Below, piece after piece: positions 21,833 to 28,772 of a stretch of 34,077 bases of DNA. A program made the translations under genes and the position numbers. The stretch's first letter is position 1. The number at the start of each line of letters is the position of its first letter. This stretch comes from Micromonospora gifhornensis. GTDB lineage: Bacteria > Actinomycetota > Actinomycetes > Mycobacteriales > Micromonosporaceae. The notes below the pieces were generated by a model. That model had not been told where the DNA came from, searched no databases, and saw nothing but the letters and a program-made list of their open reading frames with translations. The DNA lies in assembly GCF_016863515.1 (NCBI RefSeq), contig NZ_BOPA01000056.1:1-34077 (forward strand), in the 5' to 3' direction.

Positions 21833-23092
21833 TCAGTGGGTGGCCAGTGGCGCGGCGCTGCGGGCGGGCACGGCCATCACCAGACCGCTGACCGGCCGGG
21901 TCGGGATGCGGTGCAGCGGAATGTCCAGGTCCTGGGCGGGCACCTGGTGGTCGAGGCGGGCCAGCCGTACGGCCAGGGCCTTCAGTAGCGCGACGGTGAT
22001 CTGCTCCCCGGGGCAGCGATGGCCGGTACGCGGGTCGCCGCCGCCCTGCGGTACGAGGTCGAAGGCACCGATCTCCCGACCGACGAAGCGGTCCGGATCG
22101 AACCGGTACGGGTCCGGCCAGAGTCGCGCGTCGTGGTTCTGGCCGTACAGGTCGAGCAGGACGATCGCGCCGGCGGGGATGTCCACGCCGCGCCAGGTCA
22201 GGTCGGTCCTGGCCCGGCCGCCGATGAAGGGTGCGAACGGGTAGAAGCGGCGTACCTCGTGGGCGAATGCCTCGGCGAAGACGGTGTCGCCCTGTCGGAG
22301 CCGGTCGCGGTGCTCGGGCCAGCGGTGCAGGGCGTGTCCGGCGAAGGTCACGAACCAGGTCACCGCGACGGTCGGTCGGATGATGTTGAGCAGTTCCACC
22401 GCGGCGATCCGCGGGTCGAGCAGTTCACCGTCGCTGTCCCGGTGCTCGGCCACGACCGCCAGCGCCGCGCCCGGCGGCACGTCAAGCTCACCCCGCCGGA
22501 GCTGGGTGACGATGTCGGCCAGCCAGCGCTCCCGACGTCCCCGCGCCCGGCGGGCCCGCCAGTGCCGGGGCCCGGCAGTGGCGAAGCCGTCGACCATCGC
22601 GACCAGGTCGGCCGCGAGTGCCGGAAGGTCCTGCGGCTGCACGGGGATGCCGGTCCACTCGCAGACCGCGCGGGCCAACACGGGGGCCGTCTCGTCGAAG
22701 AGCACCACCTGCCGCCCCGCCCAGGATCGGGTGGCCGCGTCCCACGCCGTGTCGGCCCGCTCCACCAGGCCGTCGTAGCCGCCGTTCATCAGCAGCGCGG
22801 TGAACATCGCCTTGCGCACCCGGTGCGGCTCGCCGTCGAGGGTGTGTACGGCGCCCTTGCCGAACAGCGTGCCGCGCAGCGGCTCGGGAATGGCGCCGTG
22901 CCGGCGGATGTGCTGCTCGTCGTAGAAGAACCGGGCGGCGTCGGGCCCGCGCAGCGCCACCGTGGTCTGACCGAGCAGACGGGTCCGCACCACGTCGTCC
23001 GGGCTGTGGCGCAGGCGGTTGGGCAGCCATCCGTAGCCCTGGATCGCGAGCGTCAGCGTGTCGTCCATGCGTCCCATCAGGTCAACCAGCAT
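21833..23092 (-). CDS. CYP152-family fatty acid peroxygenase/decarboxylase
   Basis: A P450 (419 aa) that uses hydrogen peroxide directly. The CYP152 signature is plain: VPQGGGDPRTGHRCPGE around the haem-ligand Cys360, AGPRHWRARRARGR mid-chain, and LLNIIRPTVAV, whose Arg239-Pro240 pair replaces the usual acid-alcohol pair and binds the fatty acid carboxylate. In LFGKGAVHTLDG, Phe77 and His83 align with OleT Phe79 and His85, whereas B. subtilis BSbeta has Gln85. It may thus decarboxylate fatty acids to 1-alkenes as well as hydroxylate them. ATG 23092 is chosen for its AGGA site; a TTG at 23125 also opens the frame. It is the last gene after rox and a GNAT, and convergent with catalase. Confidence 0.9.
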   Translation of the reverse strand: MLVDLMGRMDDTLTLAIQGYGWLPNRLRHSPDDVVRTRLLGQTTVALRGPDAARFFYDEQHIRRHGAIPEPLRGTLFGKGAVHTLDGEPHRVRKAMFTALLMNGGYDGLVERADTAWDAATRSWAGRQVVLFDETAPVLARAVCEWTGIPVQPQDLPALAADLVAMVDGFATAGPRHWRARRARGRRERWLADIVTQLRRGELDVPPGAALAVVAEHRDSDGELLDPRIAAVELLNIIRPTVAVTWFVTFAGHALHRWPEHRDRLRQGDTVFAEAFAHEVRRFYPFAPFIGGRARTDLTWRGVDIPAGAIVLLDLYGQNHDARLWPDPYRFDPDRFVGREIGAFDLVPQGGGDPRTGHRCPGEQITVALLKALAVRLARLDHQVPAQDLDIPLHRIPTRPVSGLVMAVPARSAAPLATH

Positions 23093-23134
23093 GCCGCTGG
23101 TCCTGCCCACTGCGAGCGTGGTCAAACCAGCGAC

Positions 23135-23623
23135 TCACTGCTGCGCCACCAGGGTCTTCCGCATCTGCTGCGTGACCACCCGGTATCCCGAACTGCCGTA
23201 CAGCCCGACGGCGCGGGCGTTGTCACCGAAGACGTTGAGTTCGATGGCACCGACGCCGTGCCGACGGACCGCGTCCTCACCGGCGGCGAGCAGGGCCCGC
23301 CCGTAACCCGCCCCACGGTGGTCCGCGCCGATCTCGATGTCGTAGAGGAACGCGCAGTCCGGAACGCCACGCGGATGGGTGAGGCCGATCCACAACACCC
23401 CGATCGGTGTCCCGTCGCGGAGTTCACCGGTGAGGAACAGCATCCCGGGGGTGCCGAAACCCGCCGGCAGCAGGGCGTCGTTGTTCTGCTGGGCCAGTTC
23501 CTGGGCCTCCTCGGCGGGCCAGTTGCCGGCCGCCACCTGCGCGTCCGCGAAGGCCCGCACAATGCCGGCCCGCCACCTGTCGAACTCTGCCTCGGTCATC
23601 GGTCGCACCGTCAGCTCAGACAT
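23135..23623 (-). CDS. GNAT-family N-acetyltransferase
   Basis: An acetyl-CoA-dependent acyltransferase (162 aa). GNAT motif A is YDIEIGADHRGAGYGRALL, with the CoA-binding HRGAGYG; motif B is IELNVFGDNARAVGLYGSSGY. The N-terminal half (TEAEFDRWRAGIVRAFADAQ, ELAQQNNDALLPAGF) matches a subfamily common in actinobacteria. The acceptor is unknown. It starts 23 bases after the rox stop and ends 42 bases before the P450 start, so the three genes probably form one operon. Its position behind rox raises the idea of drug acetylation, but the sequence does not show this. Confidence 0.88.
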   Translation of the reverse strand: MSELTVRPMTEAEFDRWRAGIVRAFADAQVAAGNWPAEEAQELAQQNNDALLPAGFGTPGMLFLTGELRDGTPIGVLWIGLTHPRGVPDCAFLYDIEIGADHRGAGYGRALLAAGEDAVRRHGVGAIELNVFGDNARAVGLYGSSGYRVVTQQMRKTLVAQQ

Positions 23624-23646
23624 GCGCGAGATGCTCGCACATCACG

Positions 23647-25071
23647 TCAATCAGTCGGGTCGCCGAACCAGCGCGGTAGCTGGCCCCGCAACTCCTGCTG
23701 ATCGGCACCGGCCCAGGCGATGTGGCCGTCGGGCCGCAGCAGGATCGCGGGTACGTCCAGCTCGCCACTGGTGTCCACGACGTGATCGACCCGGTCGGCC
23801 CAGCCGGCGACCGAGAGCCGGCCGGTCTGGTCGAGCAGCAGCCCACGACCGGTCCGGGTCAGCTCGTAGAGGCGTCCCCGCTGCAACGGCACGTCCCGCA
23901 TCCGTCGGCCGAGCAGGTCGTGCCCCACGCCGAAGTCGTACCGGACGCCGATCGCGGTGATCTTCTCGGTCAGGTGCCGGTTGACCTCCTCGAAGTCCAT
24001 CAGCTCCGACAGCAGCCGGCGCATCGACTGCGGGCCCGGCTCGGTGGAGAGCAATTCCATCTGCGCCCGAGTGTTGTCCAGCACGTCCGCGGCGACCGGA
24101 TGCCGTTCGGTGTGGTAACTGTCCAGCAGCCCCTCCGGGGCCCACCCGTTGACCTCGGCCGCCAGTTTCCAGCCGACGTTTACCGCGTCCTGGATGCCGA
24201 GGTTGAGGCCCTGCCCACCGGTCGGCGGGTGGATGTGCGCGGCGTCGCCGGCCAACAGCACCCGGTCCACCCGGTAACGCTCGGCCAGCCGGGTGGCGTC
24301 ACCGAAGCGGGACAGCCAGCGCGGTGAGTGCACCCCGAAGTCGGTGCCCGCGTACGCCCGCAGTTGCTGTTTGAACTCGTCGAGCGTCGGCGCGACGGTC
24401 CGGTCGACGGCCACCTTCTCGGCGGGCACGATGACCCGGTAGACCCCGTTGCCGAGGGGCCCGAGACCGAACCGCTTCTGGGTCTTGCGGATCTCGGTGA
24501 CCCTGGCGACGATCGTGTCCAGCGGGGCATCCGCCTCCATCTCACCCAGCAGCGTGTCGACCCGGCTCGGCTCGCCGGGAAAACCAACCCCGAGCAGATT
24601 GCGTACGGTGCTGCGCCCGCCGTCACACCCGACCAGGTAGCGTGCCCGCAACCGGGTGCCGTCTGCCAGCTCGGCGGTGACGCCGTGCTCGTCCTGACTC
24701 AGCCCGACCACTTCGCAGCCGCGCCGCAGGTCCGCGCCGACGGCCACGGCATGCTCGGCGAGCAGCCGGTCGGTGGTGGTCTGCGGAATGCCGAGCACGT
24801 ACGCGTGTGCGCTGTCCAGCTCCGGCGCCGGCTTGTCGATCCCGGCGAAGAAGCCGCCGACCGGGTACCGCTGGCCGTGCGCGAGGAAGGTGTCCAGCAG
24901 CCCGCGCTGGTCCAACACCTCGATGCTGCGTACGTGCAGGCCGAGCGACCGGACGAAACTCGTCGGCTGCGAATCCTTTTCCAGTACGACGACCTGCACC
25001 CCGTGCAGCCGTAACTCGGCGGCCAGCATCAGGCCGGTCGGTCCGCCGCCCACAACGATCACGTCAAACAT
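23647..25071 (-). CDS. rox: Rifampicin monooxygenase
   Basis: A class A flavin monooxygenase (474 aa) closely resembling Streptomyces Rox, which uses NADPH and O2 to open the rifamycin ring and inactivate the drug. The FAD motif GGGPTG is at residues 8-13. The NAD(P)H/FAD DG-motif region is RARYLVGCDGGRSTVRNLLG, and the second FAD motif is LLAGDAAHIHPPTGGQGLN. Rox-like stretches include HGQRYPVGGFFAGI, the core GTDFGVHSPRWLSRFGDATR and the end DQTGRLSVAGWADRVDHVVD. A rifamycin-associated element lies 115 bases upstream in the same direction, which strengthens the identification. Similar monooxygenases act on other aromatics, so testing is needed for substrate. It heads a probable rox-GNAT-P450 operon. 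Confidence 0.9.
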   Translation of the reverse strand: MFDVIVVGGGPTGLMLAAELRLHGVQVVVLEKDSQPTSFVRSLGLHVRSIEVLDQRGLLDTFLAHGQRYPVGGFFAGIDKPAPELDSAHAYVLGIPQTTTDRLLAEHAVAVGADLRRGCEVVGLSQDEHGVTAELADGTRLRARYLVGCDGGRSTVRNLLGVGFPGEPSRVDTLLGEMEADAPLDTIVARVTEIRKTQKRFGLGPLGNGVYRVIVPAEKVAVDRTVAPTLDEFKQQLRAYAGTDFGVHSPRWLSRFGDATRLAERYRVDRVLLAGDAAHIHPPTGGQGLNLGIQDAVNVGWKLAAEVNGWAPEGLLDSYHTERHPVAADVLDNTRAQMELLSTEPGPQSMRRLLSELMDFEEVNRHLTEKITAIGVRYDFGVGHDLLGRRMRDVPLQRGRLYELTRTGRGLLLDQTGRLSVAGWADRVDHVVDTSGELDVPAILLRPDGHIAWAGADQQELRGQLPRWFGDPTD

Positions 25072-25185
25072 GCGCCGCCCATTCGGTGAAGGATTCGGCC
25101 ACCAGTTCCTGCGGCTGCACTCACACCGCAGGCGCTGCCGTTTCCGCAGCTCGTGGCCTCGGGCGCAGATTCTGCGCCATCACCA

Positions 25186-25204
25186 GGGTCTTGCCGCAAG
25201 ACCC
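25186..25204 (-). promoter_or_regulatory. Rifamycin-associated element (RAE)
   Basis: On the minus strand this reads GGGTCTTGCGGCAAGACCC, a 9-1-9 perfect palindrome. It differs from the recalled RAE (GGGGCTTGCGGCAAGGCCC) only at two symmetrical positions. RAEs mark rifamycin-inducible resistance genes in actinomycetes. A -10-like TATAGC on the minus strand (25212-25217) would place transcription start at the edge of the element. Confidence 0.88.
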
Positions 25205-25228
25205 CCTGTGCGCTATAAGTTAAGAGTG

Positions 25229-25251
25229 GCAGGAAGCGATCAGCTTCCTGC
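25229..25251 (+). terminator. Hairpin followed by T-run, plus-strand orientation
   Basis: GCAGGAAGC (25229-25237) and GCTTCCTGC (25243-25251) form a perfect 9-bp stem followed by TTTT on the plus strand. The flanking genes are both on the minus strand, so this terminator either ends an unannotated rightward transcript or works without a T-run for the drug-exporter mRNA. Confidence 0.55.
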
Positions 25252-25313
25252 TTTTCGCATTTCCCGGCCCTGATGTCGTCGCGAGGCTGCCCCGTCTGTG
25301 CGCCGGCACCGGA

Positions 25314-26591
25314 TCAGTGCAGTGCGACGGCCACCGGCTCCGCTTCCACTGCGGCGAGCTGGTCGGGCCGGGCCACGACGAGCAGGGCGAGCAGTGCCGA
25401 GGCCAGGCCGCCGGCGATCACCGCGGCCATCGCCACCGCGCCGTTGCCGAGCACGCCGACCAGCGGCGCGGCCACCGCGCCGACGCCGAACTGCACCGCG
25501 CCGAGCAGAGCGGAAGCGGTACCGGCCGCCTCACCGTGCCGGCTGAGCGCCAACGCCGGCGCGTTCGGCAGCGCGAGGCCGGTCGCGGCCAGCACCAACC
25601 ACAGCGCGGCCAGCAGCGCCGGCAGCCCGCCGAATCCGGTCACGGCGAGCGCGACGAGCACCAGAGCGGCAGCGGTGCCCGCGAGCAGGGCGACCAGCAG
25701 GATCCGCTGCGGGGTGTAGCGGCGCAGCAGTCGCACGTTGCCCTGGGTGGCGGCGATCAGCCCGACGGCACCGGCACCGAAGGCGAGCCCGAACTGCTGC
25801 TCGTCCAGCCCGTACTGCTCCTGCATGACGAACGAGGACCCGGCGACGTAGGCGAACAGCGCCGCCATGGCCAGACCGGCAACCATGATCAATCCGACGA
25901 AGGCGCGGTCGCGGAGCAGACCACCGTAGAGCCGCGCGATGTGCAGCGGCCCGCCGCGTTGCCGCTGCGCGGGCGGCAACGTCTCCGGCAGCCCCAACAC
26001 GGCGACGAGCATCAGCAGTACGCCGAAGACGGCCAGGGCCGCGAACACGCCACGCCACTGCGTCCACCGCAGCAGTTCGCTGCCGAGCGTGGGGGCGAGC
26101 ACCGGCGCGGCACCCATCACCAGCAGCAGCCGGGACAGCGTGCGGGCGAATGCGATGCCGGTGAACAGGTCACGCACCACGGCCATGGCGATCACGGCGG
26201 CGGCTGCCGCGCCGAGACCCTGCACGACCCGCAGCGCCCCCAGCACGGTGACGTTCGGGGCGAGCGCGCAGCACACCGAGGCGATGATGTGCAGCGCGGT
26301 GCCGGCGATCAGCGGTGCCCGGCGTCCGACGGCGTCGGAGAGGGGACCGATCAGCAGCTGACCCAACGCGAGACCGATAAGCGTGCCGGTGAGGGTCAGC
26401 TGGACCGCCGCCGAGCTGGTCGCGAAGTCGTCGACGATCGCGGGCAGCGCTGGCAGGTACATGTCGATGGTCAGCGGCCCCACCGCGATCAGCGAGCCGA
26501 GTACGAGGATCAGCCGCAGGCGTTGCCGAGGGGTCATCAGGTCGCCGGGCATCACCGGCCGCGGCGCCACGGCCGTGTCGACAGAGGTCAT
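25314..26591 (-). CDS. Bcr/CflA-family multidrug MFS exporter
   Basis: A 12-helix proton-driven drug exporter (425 aa) in the cytoplasmic membrane. PLTIDMYLPALPAIVDDF (helix 1), the loop GPLSDAVGRRAPLIAG with the MFS DxxGRR motif, and the helix 4 RVVQGLGAAAAAV are typical of the Bcr/CflA drug-resistance branch. A short acidic loop (LPETLPPAQRQRG) divides the halves. The ATG at 26591 with GGAGA upstream is preferred; the longer open frame has a non-membrane, low-quality extension. It is 242 bases before rox in the same direction, and the RAE lies between them. Export of rifamycin-like drugs is only inferred. Confidence 0.9.
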   Translation of the reverse strand: MTSVDTAVAPRPVMPGDLMTPRQRLRLILVLGSLIAVGPLTIDMYLPALPAIVDDFATSSAAVQLTLTGTLIGLALGQLLIGPLSDAVGRRAPLIAGTALHIIASVCCALAPNVTVLGALRVVQGLGAAAAAVIAMAVVRDLFTGIAFARTLSRLLLVMGAAPVLAPTLGSELLRWTQWRGVFAALAVFGVLLMLVAVLGLPETLPPAQRQRGGPLHIARLYGGLLRDRAFVGLIMVAGLAMAALFAYVAGSSFVMQEQYGLDEQQFGLAFGAGAVGLIAATQGNVRLLRRYTPQRILLVALLAGTAAALVLVALAVTGFGGLPALLAALWLVLAATGLALPNAPALALSRHGEAAGTASALLGAVQFGVGAVAAPLVGVLGNGAVAMAAVIAGGLASALLALLVVARPDQLAAVEAEPVAVALH

Positions 26592-27031
26592 CGGATCGTC
26601 TCCACGAAACGGGCGGTCAGAGCAGTCAGCGGCGTGATCGTCACAACTGGCTGCAACCCACGACCGGCGAGCTGATTCCCGCTCCGGGCATTGGTAACGC
26701 AGGTCACAGCCAGCCGGACGATCCCGCCCGAGCGGTCGGGTCGGCAGCACGATGCACCGCCTGGTAACTCTCCGCCACTTGACCCGGCATGGGCATTCAG
26801 GCGCGCCGAGCCGGCCGCTTCTCTTTGGCCTATCTGCCTAGGATGCTTTACGGGTAGTGTTGCGGTCAACGCCGATAACAGCCACGTGGGTGGTCACGTG
26901 ACCAGCAGCATCAGATGATCAGCCTGCGTCGTCAGGCGGTGTCCGTGACGGGCGACGCCGATTGCCGAGGTGCGGCTGCCGGCCGCTGGGGTACGGATGC
27001 GGGGGTCGCGGAGGGGCGAAGGCGGGGGAGG
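26592..27031. other. 440-base gene-free region with 14-bp palindrome
   Basis: There is no convincing gene here; short open frames in several phases lack family likeness and good ribosome sites. The main structure is the perfect palindrome TGGTCACGTGACCA at 26891-26904, preceded by a second CACGTG at 26883-26888. These could be an operator, but no regulator gene is adjacent. A TAGTGT-like -10 box near 26851 is too weak to assign. The exporter promoter should lie in this region. Confidence 0.45.
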
Positions 27032-28627
27032 TCAGCGGTCGGCGCGGATCAGGTCGGCGGCGCGCCAGGCCAGCGCCATCACCGGGGCGTTGAGGTATCC
27101 CGAGACGAGTATCGGCAGCACCGACGCGTCCACGATGCGCAGGCCGGCCACACCGCGTACCCGCAGTCGGGGGTCCACCACGAAGTCGTCGCCCGGGCCC
27201 ATCGCGCAGGTGCCCACCGCGTGGTAGCCGCAGTAGCCGAGGGCGAGCCCCGCCTCGATGATCTCCTCGTCGTCCTGCACCGCCGGGCCGGGCAGCGTCT
27301 CGGCGACGATCCGTTTGGCGATCGGCGCTGTGCCGAACAACTCCCGCACCCGCCGGAACGCGCCGACGGCGACCCGACGGTCGTGCGGGGCGGTGAAGTA
27401 GTTCGCCACGATCGCCGGTGCGGTGCCCGGGTCCGCCGAGGTGATGGCCAGGCTGCCTTCGCTCTCCGGCCGGGTCACCGTGACCTGGGCCATCAGCCCC
27501 GACTCGGACTCCAACTCGATCGCCCGTCCGGGGCGTCGGAGTGCTGCCGAGAAGGGCGCGAGCAGCAACTGCGCGTCGGGGTGCCCGACGTCCGGCGCGG
27601 AGCGGAAGTACGCCCCGACGTCGTACACCGGTAGGGCGAGCAACCCCCGTCGGGTGGTCAGGTAGCGCAGCATCTCGCGGGCCTGCCCGAGTGGGCGGCT
27701 CAGGCGGGCGTTGTAACCGGCCCGGCCGGCCAGCCGGAACTGCATGGGCGTGGTGCGGTGCTCGCGCATGCCGACCCCGACACGCGGCCGGTCCGCCAGC
27801 ACCGGCACACCGGCCCGGCGCAGGGTGTCGGCCGGCCCGATGCCGGAGACCTGCAACAACTGCGGGCTGGCGATCGCCCCGGCGGCGAGGATCACCTCGG
27901 CGGCGGCCCGATGCTCGACACTCTGACCGCCCTGGCGGGTGCGTACCCCGATCGCCTGACCGTTCTCGATCAGGATGCGTACCACGACGGTGTCGACCAC
28001 GACGGTGAGGTTGGGTCGGATTCGGACCGGGTGCAGGAAGGCGTCGGCGGCGTTGCTGCGGCGACCGTCGCGGATGGTCGCCATCAGGTAGCCGATGCGT
28101 TCGTCGTCGGTGGCGTTGAGGTCGTCCACCCGCTGCCAGCCCAGTTCCACCCCGGCGGCGATGGCGTTCTCACTGATCTCATCGGTGCCGGTGGCGGTGG
28201 ACAGGCGCAGCGGCCCGCCGGCGCCGCGCATGTCCGAGGCGCCGAGCGGATTGTCCTCCAGGCGCTTGAAGATCGGCAGCATGGTGTCCCAACCCCAGCC
28301 GGGGTTGCCGAGACGTTCCAGCTCGTCGTAGTCGAGCCGGTCGCCGCGGCCGTACACCATGCCGTTTATCGAGCTGGACCCGCCGACCAGCCGACCGCGC
28401 TGCCAGACCTCCTGCTGGCCCGCTCGGACCTGCGCCGGGTAGTGCCAGGCGGTGCGTCGGTCGTCCATCAGGCGGCTGAATCCCTTGGGAATGCGGACCC
28501 AGGGGCTGCGGTCCCAGCCGCCGGCCTCGATGAGCAGGACCCGCGTGCCCGGGTCCTCGGTCAGCCGGTTCGCCAGCACACAACCGGCCGAGCCTGCACC
28601 CACCACGATGTAGTCGAACTCCGCCAT
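27032..28627 (-). CDS. GMC-family oxidoreductase (choline-dehydrogenase-like)
   Basis: An FAD alcohol oxidase/dehydrogenase (531 aa) of the glucose-methanol-choline family. The N-terminal FAD motif is YIVVGAGSAGCVLANRL, the first GMC signature GRLVGGSSSINGMVYGRG, and the second ILAAGAIASPQLLQVSGIGP. The catalytic His lies in CGYHAVGTCAMG and the Asn in SGYLNAPVMALAWRAADLI near the C-terminus. The overall pattern suits choline/alkanol dehydrogenases, but the substrate cannot be read. The ATG at 28627 (MAEFDYIVVG) is preferred because it follows a GGGGGG site and starts at the FAD strand. It lies 145 bases downstream of the symporter gene, after a strong terminator, so it is probably a separate unit. 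Confidence 0.88.
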   Translation of the reverse strand: MAEFDYIVVGAGSAGCVLANRLTEDPGTRVLLIEAGGWDRSPWVRIPKGFSRLMDDRRTAWHYPAQVRAGQQEVWQRGRLVGGSSSINGMVYGRGDRLDYDELERLGNPGWGWDTMLPIFKRLEDNPLGASDMRGAGGPLRLSTATGTDEISENAIAAGVELGWQRVDDLNATDDERIGYLMATIRDGRRSNAADAFLHPVRIRPNLTVVVDTVVVRILIENGQAIGVRTRQGGQSVEHRAAAEVILAAGAIASPQLLQVSGIGPADTLRRAGVPVLADRPRVGVGMREHRTTPMQFRLAGRAGYNARLSRPLGQAREMLRYLTTRRGLLALPVYDVGAYFRSAPDVGHPDAQLLLAPFSAALRRPGRAIELESESGLMAQVTVTRPESEGSLAITSADPGTAPAIVANYFTAPHDRRVAVGAFRRVRELFGTAPIAKRIVAETLPGPAVQDDEEIIEAGLALGYCGYHAVGTCAMGPGDDFVVDPRLRVRGVAGLRIVDASVLPILVSGYLNAPVMALAWRAADLIRADR

Positions 28628-28710
28628 GTCGGCCCCCCGGATCGGCGTGTCGCGCTGCCACACACCGTATTGGGTTGATCACCGCTGCGAAAGGGGTGAG
28701 TGCACCCGGC

Positions 28711-28749
28711 CGGTCGGCGGCCCCATCGCAGGGATGGGGCCGGCGACCG
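28711..28749 (-). terminator. Hairpin terminator after symporter gene
   Basis: Arms 28711-28727 and 28733-28749 pair over 17 positions with one G-G mismatch and a 5-base loop. It lies 24 bases past the symporter stop on the minus strand. Confidence 0.75.
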
Positions 28750-28772
28750 ACTCCGATCGGGACGTGCTGCGC

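Noticed and set aside
25317..26675. Gln/Arg/Gly/His-rich plus-strand frame opposite the drug exporter
   Set aside because: Its composition (repeated DQR, GEGH-like) is the reverse of Leu/Ala/Val-rich membrane helices; no family is visible.
26691..26918. Possible small gene in the 26592-27031 gap
   Set aside because: It has no ribosome site, atypical composition and no family likeness; the opposite strand is equally open.
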